Assembly: GCA_963932465.1 (NCBI GenBank)
Contig: OZ010799.1
Coordinates: forward strand, 281,401,083-281,465,082
Reading direction: 5' to 3'
DNA: 64,000 nt
DNA from: Maratus speciosus
Lineage: Eukaryota; Arthropoda; Arachnida; Araneae; Salticidae
Every line of letters starts with the position of its first letter. Position 1 is the stretch's first letter. The position numbers and the translations under genes are program-made. Shown piece after piece: positions 11,786 through 22,307 of the stretch. The notes beneath the pieces are model-generated. The model ran no database searches. It was not told the origin of the DNA and saw only the letters and a program-made list of their open reading frames with translations.

Positions 11786-12633
11786 CACTGATGTCCAAAA
11801 TTAAGGACCAGTCACAAAATGCTAATTTTTAACTTTACGAATACTCAAAGAAGTAATATAATTCGAATAATTACTATCTCTACAGCACAGCTGGTCCATA
11901 TAACATCTCATTCATGTCACACATGGTCACAAGTGTCACAGTCACTGCGGTGAAGCAAAAAAATAGGAAATTCCATATATCTCATTATGAGTCTCAAATG
12001 ATCACTATATCTGACTCCACTGAGACGTCACTGTGACTGGTGCTTTGTGACGAGTCACCATGTGACTTTACAATGTAGTTACATTGTGACTATCATGTGA
12101 CTGTCATCTGCAGACTCAATTTCAAAATCATTGAACGCTGCATTATAAGTTAGAAATAATGTCACATGATGACTTTCAGGTGACAGAGAGGCTACTGTGA
12201 AGTCACCATTGTGATCGTTTGTGAAAAGTCACCATGTGACTATAATGTGATATTATTTGGTGACTTATCATAATGCAACGTACATGATGATTTTGAAATT
12301 GAGTCTAAAAATGACAGTCACATGAGAGTCACAATGCACCTACATTGTAAAGTCACCTGGTGACTCGTCACAAAGCAGCAGTCACATTGACGTCTCAGTG
12401 TAGTCACATATAGTGATCATTTGAGACTCATAATGAGACGTGTGGAATTTCCTATTTTTTGTTTCACCGTAGTGACTGTGGCACTTGCGACCATGTGTGA
12501 CATGACTGCGATGCTATATGGACTAGCTGTGCTGTAGGGATAGTAATTATTTGAATTATATTACTTCCTTTTGAGTATTCGCTTACTTAAATATTAGCAT
12601 TTTGTGACTGGTCCTTAATTTTGGACACCAGTG
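11786..12633. mobile_element. 848-bp foldback element with CACTG/CAGTG ends
   Basis: The arms 11786-12135 and about 12285-12633 are inverted copies of each other along ~350 bp, starting CACTGATGTCCAAAATTAAG and CACTGGTGTCCAAAATTAAG. The termini resemble Tc1-like ends. GTGAC and GTCAC pentamers are unusually dense throughout. An outer inverted pair, TTGTCGTGTAAGTCACA, at about 11648-11664 and 12636-12652 suggests it lies within, or extends, a larger element. Confidence 0.8.
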
Positions 12634-12655
12634 TATGTGACTTACACGACAAGTG

Positions 12656-12679
12656 CTATATCTATCTATCTATCTATCA

Positions 12680-12717
<38 letters not shown>

Positions 12718-12745
12718 ATATATATATATATATATTATATATAAG
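12656..12745. repeat. (ATCT)n and (TA)n microsatellite
   Basis: About 14 ATCT tetranucleotides, one interrupted, run into a TA stretch. The 75-codon frame across it is a low-complexity artefact. Confidence 0.95.
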
Positions 12746-13380
12746 TCATATTTGAACGGAGAGTGGTTTTGGGGTCTGGAGGTCATGATCAGTGAAAATA
12801 TACTACAATTTTTCGGAAGTGCTTTCTTCCGGACGCCTGCAAGAGGGAGCTTTTTATTTTTTGTAATGAAAGGTACCTAATAGCAGGAAAGTAAGTCCCA
12901 TTTGTATTATATATATTGTCTTTATGTTACTTTAAATTTTCCGTATTGTTAAAGGCTAATACAGGACTGCCACAGGTGACTAATTTTTACTTCTATTTCG
13001 CACAACTTTTTCAAATCGAAAACAATTTACATACGTTCTCGTAACATTTGCAAGAGAAATATACTGCAAAATGTATTTTTTTAAATAGTGGTACGAACAG
13101 AATATAAAAACAGTCGCCTGTAGAATCCCACCTAATGGCAGATCTGAGTCTTTTTATTTGATAAAATGGATATTTTAATTTAAACAGAGTGGTTGGATGA
13201 GAATTAATTCATTTATTAAAGTTTAAATTTTAATTAATTCATATATGAATCACAGCACAGTTCAGGATTAAAATACGGTTGCTAAAATTGTCACGAAAGA
13301 CTAAAAATTAACAAGTATGTTTCCATTTCTTTAGAAAAAAGAACTAAAAACTAATATTAATTTGTTTTAAAAACAGAGAA
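12746..13380. other. Unassigned AT-rich DNA
   Basis: No family or gene recognised. Confidence 0.35.
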
Positions 13381-13870
13381 AAAAACACAATGCTGTTCTT
13401 AAAAGTTATATGAAATCTTTTATTTTATTTTTTCAGTTTCTATAGGGCAAGTTTTTAAAAAATAATACTATTTTTAGTTTCTCGTTCTTAAATCTTTTAA
13501 AATATATGCTTTGACATAAAATGAAAGAAAAACGTGTGTAACAAATCTTTAGAAAATAAGAGATTTTATTTAAGATTTTGAGCAGCTCAGTACAATACTT
13601 AAAAAGAAAATCCTTTGTCCAGCTCCTATGTAACTAGCACTAAAATTCAGCAGTTTGTTTTATAAAACACAAATAAGAAAAATGCATTGTAATACATAAC
13701 ATCTAAAAAATCTTTTTTACGTGCTGTTAGTGACGTCTAAAATAAAATATTACAGTTTATTTGTTTTAGTCCTTTTTTCTGAAATCGTTTACAGAATGCG
13801 TTTTACACGAATAAAAATAAAATGTTTTGTGCAGACAATTCTGTGTACATCAAACTTAGAAAATAAGAGA
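13380..13870. repeat. Dispersed degenerate repeat, related to 26230-26730
   Basis: Stretches such as AAATCTTTTAAAATATATG followed ~60 bp later by TAGAAAATAAGAGATTTT recur within this region and at 26405-26480 and 26655-26720. Unit spacing is ~240-305 bp. Origin unknown. Confidence 0.45.
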
Positions 13871-14045
13871 TTTTCTGCAAAATAATAGTGATGGGTATAA
13901 TAATGAATGGTTTTGATATGCGGAATAATCATTCGGGCATGCGCGAAAGCATAAATGCAAACCTTCGTACATTTTGTCAGCAAGAGAGCCACGCTCACAT
14001 TTTAATTCTTTTTTGTTGTTGTTGTTGTTGTTAACAGAATTTCTG

Positions 14046-14288
14046 TTAGGTCTACAGGAAAATTCTGTCGTATAATGTTATTTCACGCCTACTTTTAAAA
14101 AATTAATATATCTGCATTCGCATCACATTATTGAAATGGTAAAATTGTCATTGTTGTCACCTTAATGTGAAATGTGAAAATAATGGCAATTTTACCATTT
14201 CAGAAAAGTGATGCCAATGAAGAAATCTTAATTATAAAAAAGTAATCGTGAAATAACATTATACAATAGAATTTTCCGGTAGACCTAA
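14046..14288. mobile_element. Foldback MITE with TTAGGTCTAC ends
   Basis: About 40-bp inverted ends start TTAGGTCTACAGGAAAATTC and TTAGGTCTACCGGAAAATTC. The interior, read on the minus strand (14218-14197), contains ATTGGCATCACTTTTCTGAA, a near match to the core module of the hAT-like and TTAA MITE families in this window. Confidence 0.8.
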
Positions 14289-14333
14289 TATATTTAATTA
14301 ATTAAAAAGAATATGAATATTGACAGCTATGCT

Positions 14334-14490
14334 TAACACGTTCACTGCCCCCATAGGAATTTAAATGGATCACCGGGGTGCCAAACTTAAAAAGACTAAT
14401 TAAAGTGTTTTTAACACCTTCGGGAAGAACATCATTTACAGAATTTTTAAACGTTTATAACCGGTTTTTCAAAATAGAAATTTTTGCCTA
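14334..14490. other. Single TTAACACGTTCACTGCC terminus
   Basis: The sequence begins like the TTAA element at 47765 (TTAACACGTTCACGCC). No matching right end is found nearby, so this is probably a truncated element. Confidence 0.4.
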
Positions 14491-14491
14491 A

Positions 14492-14839
14492 TTGAATCGG
14501 GAAAATGATCAAATTAAATACAGCAAAATTTACAATACAAATTTACTGGTGGGAATAATCACGGATTACGCGGCACGTATACCGATCGCTTGTCCTCAAG
14601 GGTTAACCGTTTATTTAATGAATTATGAATTCATAGCAATTTTATGTTCTAAATCATTTTTCATGAATTTTGAAACTACATTAGAAGATTTACATAATCA
14701 TTTAATAAATTTTAGAAGAATTTCAGAAGAATTGAAAAATTTAGAAAGAATAATTAAATTTGAATATTTAATTAAATTTGAATTTTGTGTAATGTTTATA
14801 AACCCCACCCAGATCGTTTATTTTAAATATTTTTCTTAG
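14492..14839 (+). other. Open frame of 115 codons shared with 20.4-20.6 kb
   Basis: The frame contains MNYEFIAILCSKSFF and TTLEDLHNHLINFRR. It has no ATG at its 5' end (alternative start) and no family I recognise. The minus strand at 20575-20395 encodes a clearly related but frameshifted peptide (MNYEFMKLLSSKAFF, then an RF-K-SFNNF-like stretch). Similarity at peptide level in two repeats suggests a decayed transposon protein rather than a chance frame. It is too degenerate to name. Confidence 0.4.
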
Positions 14840-15117
14840 CATTTCATAGAATTAGGAAACGTACAAATACAATGTTCTTACAATAGAAATATAGAAATAT
14901 TTGCGAATTGAAAACTCACACCCCCTAACGCCAAGAAAGCTGAAAAGATGCAATGGGAAAAGAAATCATCCTTTAAAATATATTCTTCTTTTGGGTAACC
15001 AATAATGCTTTTGGAACAAGATAAAGTAATGCATCTATAACTCATTCTAAACTATATTACTACCAATCGATGTATTAAATGAATTTTATAACAAGTTATT
15101 TTAATGGTACTTATACT

Positions 15118-15568
15118 GCGTGTCCCAAAAAATGACTGAAGGATTTTAAAATTCAATAACTTGTAAACGGTGACAGATATTAAAAATATTTTTGCAGGAA
15201 GGTTATGTATGATGTCAGGAGTTTTATTTACAGTGATTCTTGATTTTAGTTCAAATTTCAAACAATAGATGGCGCTGAGAGCAATAGGTGCTCAGTCCAG
15301 ACTCAATTTTCGGTACTTCCGGATCCATTCAATACATTTTAATCTCTTTTTTTCGCATGAAAGAAGCGAGGGGCCAAAAAATCGAGCCTGGATTTATCGG
15401 TTATTGCTTTCAGCGCCATCTATCGATGCGATGTTTAACTAAAACTGAGAATAGTATCATAAAAACTCCTGACATCTTGCATAACACTCCTGCAAGAATT
15501 TTTTTAATAACTGTCACCGTTTGCACGATATTGAATTTTTAAATTCATCAGTCATTTTTTGGGACACA
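15118..15568. mobile_element. Foldback element, CGTGTCCC ends (copy A)
   Basis: Nearly the whole element is an inverted repeat. The left arm has GACTGAAGGATTTTAAAATT and TAGATGGCGCTGAGAGCAAT; the right arm has the complements, TTGCTTTCAGCGCCATCTA and the terminal GGGACA. Related copies lie at 56573-56928 and 56941-57363. Confidence 0.85.
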
Positions 15569-15740
15569 TTTTTTGGTATATACAGTCAGTAGATAGTGTG
15601 TTAAAGAGTTTGTTTATTGTAAATTAAATACAATACAGTACATAATTCGGAGTAAGTTCATAAAAATATAGTGTGTTACAGTTATCAGAGAGTGCCACAT
15701 GCAAATATAAAGTCATTGCTGACTTTCCCACGATTTCTAT

Positions 15741-15953
15741 TTAACCCCTTAACACTCGAATTAAATTACGGTTGAATAATTCAAATTGCTTATTGGCACC
15801 ACTTTTATGAAATAGAAATATTCATCTTATTTAATGACAGTAAAAACGATACCAAACTATACCCAATTTCACTATTTTATAATACTTTTATCAAACAATT
15901 TGAGTAAAAGACACAGCCCGAGAATATGACGAGAGCGAGAATTAAGGGGTTAA
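15741..15953 (+). mobile_element. TTAA-target MITE, family 1
   Basis: TTAA lies at 15741-15744 and 15950-15953, with termini CCCCTTAACACTCG and GCGAGAATTAAGGGG. It holds the core module ATTGGCACCACTTTTATGAA at 15792-15811, then TTATTTAATGACA. It is followed at once by the 3' end of the Helitron at 15956. Confidence 0.9.
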
Positions 15954-16047
15954 TACTAGCTGTACCCGGCCACGCGTTGCTGTGGATCAGTCGGGCTAAA
16001 TAAAAAAGAAAGAAAAGAGAAAATGCACGCTTCAAATATGTTTAATT

Positions 16048-16725
16048 TCACAATGCTTGTGGATGTACAATATTTTTTGTTGTTACATTGTCGGTGCAGA
16101 TATAGATATTGTCTGATTTGCCGATTCTAGAACACGAAACATACACTGTTAAAAGTTTTGCAGCATTCTGGCAGGTTATTCGACCGTTTTTTGAAAAAAC
16201 GGTTTCATAATCATAATTTAACTATATTCTGACCATAAAATGGCCAATAATATGGTCAGAATAGTGTTAAATTCACGGTTGTGTAACCGTTTTCGGAAAA
16301 AACGGTCAAATGACCCGCCAGAATGCTGCAAATTTTTAACAGTGTATAATTGCCCATGTGAGAAGCAATTCATGTCTAGATCTAAACCGCAGAATTTTAA
16401 AGCTTAGCCCTAAACTTTGTTGATGGAGATTACAAACGCCAATCAAATAGGTAATTGCAATCCCTTAAATTGAAATCGCGCAATATATTGGAATCAAAGA
16501 AAAGCGAGGAATGAGGGCATCTTCACCTTTGAAAGGTCCTGTCAAGATTGTTGCTTTTACGGAGTTGCTCATTATATTTTTACTGCAAGCCGCGTGCCGT
16601 TGCAAAAATTTAGTTTGTGAATATTTCGCAACATCATAATTGGCAGGCCGATTGACAATTGCAGTACGTGCGGTGGCATCCCTTGCAGTGAATTGCAGTG
16701 ATCGAGTGAATTAAAAAGATATGTT
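16048..16725 (-). pseudogene. Helitron Rep/helicase C-terminus, decayed
   Basis: In shifting minus-strand frames the following blocks appear in the order known for Helitron (Pif1-like) helicases: GMPPHVLQLSIGLPIMMLRN, FCNGTRLAVKI, ATILTGPFKGEDALIPRF, LKFCGLDLDMNCFSHGQLY, and VSCSRIGKSDNIYICT with TKNIVHPQAL. CNGTRL, LIPR, FSHGQLY and CSR are characteristic of the helicase end. Frameshifts and stops separate the blocks, and a 201-bp MITE at 16144-16344 cuts the segment just after GQLY. The active protein unwinds DNA during rolling-circle transposition; this one cannot be functional. Confidence 0.85.
16144..16344. mobile_element. 201-bp TA-target foldback MITE
   Basis: Inverted ends of ~50 bp begin CACTGTTAAAAGTTTTGCAG and CACTGTTAAAAATTTGCAGC. 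TA lies on both sides (16142-16143, 16345-16346). It is inserted in the helicase remnant, so it arrived after, or during the decay of, the Helitron. Confidence 0.85.
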
Positions 16726-16802
16726 CCGAGTTAAACTTATGGCATTGAGCTCACAGGCTATTCACACTGAATATTATATTGTTATTTCCAAGAATAATGC
16801 CC

Positions 16803-17545
16803 ATTGAAAAATAAATTAAGGGATTACCATCCGTTTCTCCCCTTTATACTTCACCAATGAATCTTCAAATCTAATCAGGGACACGCCTTATCAGAATAAA
16901 CAGGTATACCAAATTTGAAGCAAATAGGATAATTCTGCATGAAAAACCCATTTATCTAAATTAAGGGGGGATTAGCTTCGTTCGCCCCATTATACTTAAT
17001 CAATGAACCCCCAAAACAAATCAGGGAAGCGCCTTTTCAGACAGAACCTATTTACAAAATTTGAAGCAAATCGAATAAATCTACATGAAAAACCAAGTTA
17101 TCTAAATTAAGGGAAATAATTCGCTCTCCATTCCCCTTTTGGCAACCAATATAACACCAAATCTAATCAGGGAAGCACTTTATCAGAATGAACCTACTTA
17201 CAAAAATTGTAGCAAATCAGATAATTCTGCATGAAAAACCCATTTATCTAAATTAAGGGGAGATTACACCCCCCCCCCCGTTGCCCATCTTATGCTTAAC
17301 CAATGAACTCCTAAAACTAATCAGGGAAGCGCCTTATCAGAATGAACCTATTTAGAAAATTTGAAGCAAATCGGAAAATTCTGCATGAAAAACCCATTTA
17401 CTTAAATTAAGGGAAGATTAGCCCCCCGTTCCCCTTTTATGCTGAACCAATGAACTTCCAAAACTTATCAGGAAAGCCCCTGATCAGAATGAAACAATTT
17501 ACAAAGTTTGAAGCAAATCGGATATTTCTATCAAGAGTTATCGCT
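16803..17545. repeat. ~146-bp tandem array in Helitron
   Basis: The anchor CATGAAAAAC recurs at 16938, 17084, 17230 and 17384 (spacing 146, 146, 154), each followed by a TCTAAATTAAGGG-like stretch. A fifth partial unit ends near 17530, followed by CATACATACGTACATAAG. Confidence 0.85.
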
Positions 17546-17689
17546 TTACATACATACGTACATAAGAACCTGCGGGCATATTAGCCCTTAGGCTTTAATA
17601 GCTTGTGAGCTAAAAAGAAAAAACACGAACTAAAAAAACAAAGAAAAAACAAATATCATAAAAAATACTGACGAAATATTTCAGTAATG

Positions 17690-18540
17690 TGTCCCTCCGG
17701 AGGGTATTGTGAAGGGAGATGCATAATATGAAAATGTGGACAAAGGTCTTTCTAATGATATACCACATAATGGGTGTCGAAAAAAGTTGCAAAAGCGCCA
17801 CGGGGATGAAATTGTGGGAGGGGGGTGCGAGGTTCATAATAATAATATAAAAACACGTTCGCATTCAAATGCAACGCAATCGGTGAATTTCAAAGAAATC
17901 GGTGAAGAACTTTTGGAGGTTTAAGGTTTCGTACAAACGAACATTTACATTTTTTTAAATATAGAAATGTGCCCCCACGGGGAGGAATGGGATGATGGGG
18001 ATTGTAGGTGCATAATATGAAAGAGTAGTCAAAGGGCTTTCTAATGATAGGTCACAAGACGTGTGTCTGAAAAAATTTAAAAAGCGCACCCTCGTGGTGC
18101 CGAGGAAATTGGAGAAGCGAGGTTCGTGATAGATATATAAAAACACGCCGTATTAGAACGCAACGCATTCCGTGAATTTTAAAACAATCGGTGAAGAACG
18201 TTCGAAGGTTTAAGATTTTGTACAAACGAACATTTATATTTTTATTTATATATAAATGTACCCCAACGTGGGGAAAGTGTGGGGAGCGAGATGCGAGGCG
18301 CATATCATGAAACAGTAGTCCAAAGGCTTTCTAATGATATATCACATGATGGGTTTTGGAAAAAAATTAAAAAGCGCCCCTGGTGGGGGTGGTGGCAAAT
18401 GGTGGGTAGGGGAGCGAGGTTCATAATAAGTATATACAACGCTTCCGTATTCGAATGCAACTGAACCCGTGAATTTCAGGTGAAGAACTTTCCGAGATTA
18501 GCTATTTTGAACAAACGAACATGTACATTTTTATTTATAT
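17690..18540. repeat. ~290-bp tandem array at Helitron 5' end
   Basis: The anchor ACAAACGAACAT recurs at about 17933, 18226 and 18512. Each unit also has a TTTCTAATGATA stretch and a CGAACGTTCTTCACCG-like segment (minus strand). Repetition of the terminal sequence is common in arthropod non-autonomous Helitrons. Confidence 0.8.
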
Positions 18541-18543
18541 AGA

Positions 18544-19304
18544 TTATAGGGAAAGCTACCTGTGACCCAAGGCTGATGCTCATGGCACAGAATGAAAACA
18601 TTTTGATACCCACCGGTGATGCACATTTCAGAGAACGTGTTAAGTGCATGACCGAATGATTTATTTGAATATAAAATTCATTTATTACGTCTATCACTAA
18701 TGAAGAAATAGAGTAAATGCCTGTATTTCGTTAAATAATTTTTCGTGTCAGGTTTTCTCAACATTTGCAAGATGAGTTACCTTCTGGATAGGTTTTTTAT
18801 AAAATTTGTAAGAAAAATCTAAATAGAAGACATTCCTTTGAAAAAAGAGGTATTTAAAAAAAAAAAAAAAAGAACACAGTGAGCGGCCTAGGATAACAAT
18901 ATTTCGTCAAATATAATTTTTTTATCTTAAGTAATTTATTAATTTGCAATGAAAGATTGGAGTGAACAACCAGTATCTACATGAAAAGTTTGTTAAAAAG
19001 TTTACTTAAAAGTATAATTCAAAAATAAGAAATGTTGATAAAAGAAAGGAAGTTTATGATTGAGATGCGAGCGAGTTGCAGTGCATCGGATTCTTTTAAT
19101 ACCAAATGCGTATTTTAGTTCCAAAAGTCACCGATTGAGGGGTCTTGCAAACATTGTATAAGTGAATTTAGAAAAAACAGGCAGTCAAGAAAACGGTTGG
19201 AAGCTCGCGAGTTCTTCATATGTTGCCGTCACCATGCTATCATTTCGAGATAAGAACAGTAAATGAGCAAGTGAAGTGCTGCAAAAATTATGCACAGCTA
19301 AAGG
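18544..19304. other. Unassigned AT-rich DNA
   Basis: Nothing recognised apart from an A run at about 18859-18872. Confidence 0.35.
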
Positions 19305-19577
19305 CAGGGTTCTCAGTGTTCCTAAAAAAGATTTTCGCACTTTGCCACCAGTATTTTAAATAAAGATACTTCGTGGCACGGCCTGATCAACTTTATGTGA
19401 GACCCGGGGCACACAGGTGATTTCTGGGCACCCCTTTTCAAGAAAATTGTATTAAAAATATGATAAACAACTTTATGAGCAGTTTAAAATTTTTAAACAT
19501 TTTATGAGAAGCACAATATATTATAGACACATGTAAAAATGCATTAAAAATTATAGGAAGGTAAAATCTTCTGTTCT

Positions 19578-21080
19578 ATATAGTAAAGTGAGGACATATG
19601 CCGCAGTTTTTCTTTTCTTCTTCTAAAATGTACAATAAAGCAAATAACAACAAACTAAGCACCAGAAATCATTGATCAAACCCTTTAGAATCTAATTTCT
19701 ATGTTAAACAAGTTAAAACCTTCTTAATAAAGTAGGCATAATTATTTTCCCACAGGTCCTTTTTTAACATCATTTTTTAAGTGATAGATAAGATGCCGCA
19801 TGGAGAAAAATGCTGGGCTGTTTTTTTTTTCAAGCAAATCACATTTTTATTTTCTCAAACTACTTAAAACGAAAGTAAATAACAGTAAACTTACAAAAAT
19901 TATACATATCACTAACTTGTGAAAAGTTTAACGAAATTGCAAAAGTGCAAGCTCAAAAAATAACACTTAAGGCAAAAAAAGAAAAAAAAACACTTGACTG
20001 TAAACAATAGACAGCATAATTACATTAAAGATATAAACCACTTGTTTATATCCAGGCGACCATTGTAGTTTGCTCTTAAGGGGGTCCGGGACACATTTTC
20101 AAAAAGAATTTATTTATTGAGATAAAATTTTGAAATTTTTTGTGATGGTTAACCATATCATTTGTAAACAAAATCTCATGATAAAATTTCTCATTTTTTT
20201 AATTTAAAATTTAAATTTTGTTAAAAAAGTGGGGTAGTTTAAAGTCGTTATAACTCGAAATATTATTTATAGAATTCCAATTTTTTTTTCATGTAAATAA
20301 ACAGAAATATATAAGTTTTAATTTAGATTCAGCATTTTAAAAAATATTAATTTAAAAAAAATAAAAAATATTTAAAATAAAAATTTGAGCAGGGTTATAA
20401 ATATTGCACAAAATTCCTCTAAATTCAAATTTAATTAATCCTTCTAAATTTCTTCTAAAAATTATTAAATGATTATTTAAATCTTCTATTGTTGTTTAAA
20501 CAAGTCACGAAAAATGCTTTAGAAGATAAAAGTTTCATGAATTCATAATTCATTACATAAAGGATTAAACAAATATCAGCTAAATAAAGAAATGCGCTGA
20601 ATATACATTCATTTATATGTAAGTTCTACTGAATATGTAGTGATGAATTTATTGAACCAAAAAACAAAAATATATTTTGCGACATCTGTCCTTCAGCCTA
20701 AGTGAGGCATCTGTCCCACAGTGGCGGGTAAGATGCCGCACAACCATTTTGTGTCATTTGAATGACGCGAGAGAAAGGCAAGCACATGTTTGTATTCTAC
20801 GAGAATATAGTCTACAGTTACAATCGGTTTTGGAAATAAATATCTCTTTATTTGGCTTAAAATATGTAATAAATCTTTATTAGAATAATTTTAGCAACTT
20901 ACCATGCAGGTTTAAAGCATAAAAGCTGACAGAAATATTTGAATACTAATAGTTAAGCAGTGGAAACGCATACAACACAACAGACAGCACTTAGGCACAC
21001 AACGAAATTCTTAATTTGGCCTGCGGAGCGCTAGTGTCGCCAATACAATCTCTGCGGCATCTGTCCTCACTTTGCTATAT
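19578..21080. mobile_element. Nested inverted-repeat element with GATGCCGCA motifs
   Basis: Inverted ends ATATAGTAAAGTGAGGACAT and ATATAGCAAAGTGAGGACAG are each followed by ATGCCGCA. The motif GATGCCGCA or its complement recurs near 19792, 20679 (degenerate), 20732 and 21055, like subterminal protein-binding sites. No intact transposase is seen; the minus-strand peptide relic at 20575-20395 lies inside. Confidence 0.7.
20395..20575 (-). other. Frameshifted relative of the 14.5-kb open frame
   Basis: The minus strand encodes MNYEFMKLLSSKAFF, then breaks into frames related to the second half of the 14492-14839 peptide. It is probably a relic of the host element's protein. No family recognised. 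Confidence 0.4.
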
Positions 21081-21457
21081 GCTATTTAGAGTAAGCAAAA
21101 CTCTAAACCTCAAATATTGAATAAAATATCTTTGATGTAATAGCTGTTTATATCGGAGTTTTGAAGGTTACATTTATTTCATAATCGTTAGTACACAAGA
21201 GGGAGATTGTTTAGTTTACATTAATTGTAAAAATTAATTTTTTTTTATTATTTATAAATGGAAATTTGCATTAATGTGTACAAAATGCATTTTAGGGCCC
21301 CCTGAAAATGTGGGTTCGGGGCACATGGGGCATGTGCACCTGTGATAACCAGGGCCTGCTTCGTGGTAGATTCCTTTAACATCCATAATAGAATTATGCA
21401 ATAAAGATTATCTTTTTACAATAGTGGTAGCAAAGTTCGAAAACGTTAGGAACCCTG

Positions 21458-22134
21458 TGAGCCCTCTCTAAAGGCCTCTAAAACGGAAATGGGTCCATTT
21501 CATCTCAGGAAATATTGAAACATATCATAAACAAGTAGAGTTTCGTCCTGAAATTCACAATAATTTTTCTACGATTGTTTTTAGATACTAAATTTCTGCT
21601 TGTTTAATCTTAGGATATTCCACGTTTTGATAAGTTCAAATTTAATGTACTAAAATTCGGATTGTAAAATGATTGTGATACAACCTGACGAGCCGCCGCT
21701 GCCGTGAAACTGCCCTGTTATGTTTCTGTTGTTAACTGTATGTTATTACAGGTTTCAATTATGGATTACAAAGCGCACTTTATGTGCAACTTTTCAACAA
21801 AAACTTTTTTGTAGAAAGAAAAAAAATCTGAATATTACACATTAATTGTTAAAAAAGTGCGCATTTTTTTTAAATATATGTGAATAATTCTCCGAATATT
21901 TTTGCAATTTAAATTCCAGAAATTTCGGTTTCCACCCTTTTTTTAAGATATTTTAAAAATTACCGCTGAGCAAAAGAATAAAATAATCCTTTAAAAAGGC
22001 AAAGAAAAGAAAATTTTCTTTTAAGTAAATTGATATCAGAATGAAGTGTAATAATAATATAAATGAAAAAAATCAAGTTCCGCCAACCCCAAACACAATC
22101 TTCAAACCACAATCTTCCGCGTGGAAGACAAACG
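21458..22134. other. Unassigned AT-rich DNA
   Basis: Nothing recognised on either strand. Confidence 0.35.
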
Positions 22135-22307
22135 CAGGATTCGAACAGGTCCTGAAATTTCCAAACCAGGAAATTTTTCTGTACCAGTATTTTCTAACAG
22201 AAAATCTCTCCTTAAATAAGGCGAAATTTCTTGCGTTTGAACTAGATTCATAAAAAAAAAAATACTGATACTTCTCCTGGAAAATAACGGAACTCCTACG
22301 AACCCTG
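22135..22307. mobile_element. hAT-like MITE, CAGGRTTCG ends (copy 1)
   Basis: The ends CAGGATTCGAACAGGTCCTG and, reversed, CAGGGTTCGTAGGAGTTCCG are inverted repeats. The interior TCTCTCCTTAAATAAGGC is shared with the copy at 37315. No clean 8-bp target duplication was found. Confidence 0.75.

Larger units (their letters stand above)
15956..18543 (-). mobile_element. Helitron with decayed helicase
   Basis: On the minus strand the element starts TCTATATAAATAAAAATG at 18543, preceded by A. It ends GGCCGGGTACAGCTAG at 15956, followed by T. This is the A|T target and TC...CTRR pattern of Helitrons. From its 5' end it contains a ~290-bp tandem array, a ~146-bp tandem array and remnants of the C-terminal part of the Rep/helicase protein (16725-16048). 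A TA-flanked MITE interrupts the helicase. It was once autonomous or derived from an autonomous element and is now inactive. Confidence 0.85.
19305..21457. mobile_element. Outer inverted-repeat element, CAGGGTTC ends
   Basis: The left end CAGGGTTCTCAGTGTTCCTA (19305) and the right end, reversed, CAGGGTTCCTAACGTTTTCG (21457) are imperfect inverted repeats. Both are followed by GCCACCAGTATTTT- or GCTACCACTATTGT-like sequence. GGGGCACA-type sequences inside both arms are also related. A second element (19578-21080) is nested within. No clear target duplication was found, so boundaries are tentative. The CAGGG start would fit hAT. Confidence 0.5.

Noticed and set aside
12653..12880. Frame beginning with repeated YLSI
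   Set aside because: Translation of the ATCT microsatellite.
19305..21474. Target duplication GCTAAAGG/TCTAAAGG around the outer element
   Set aside because: The right match lies 9 bp outside the CAGGG end, so it does not flank the proposed terminus.
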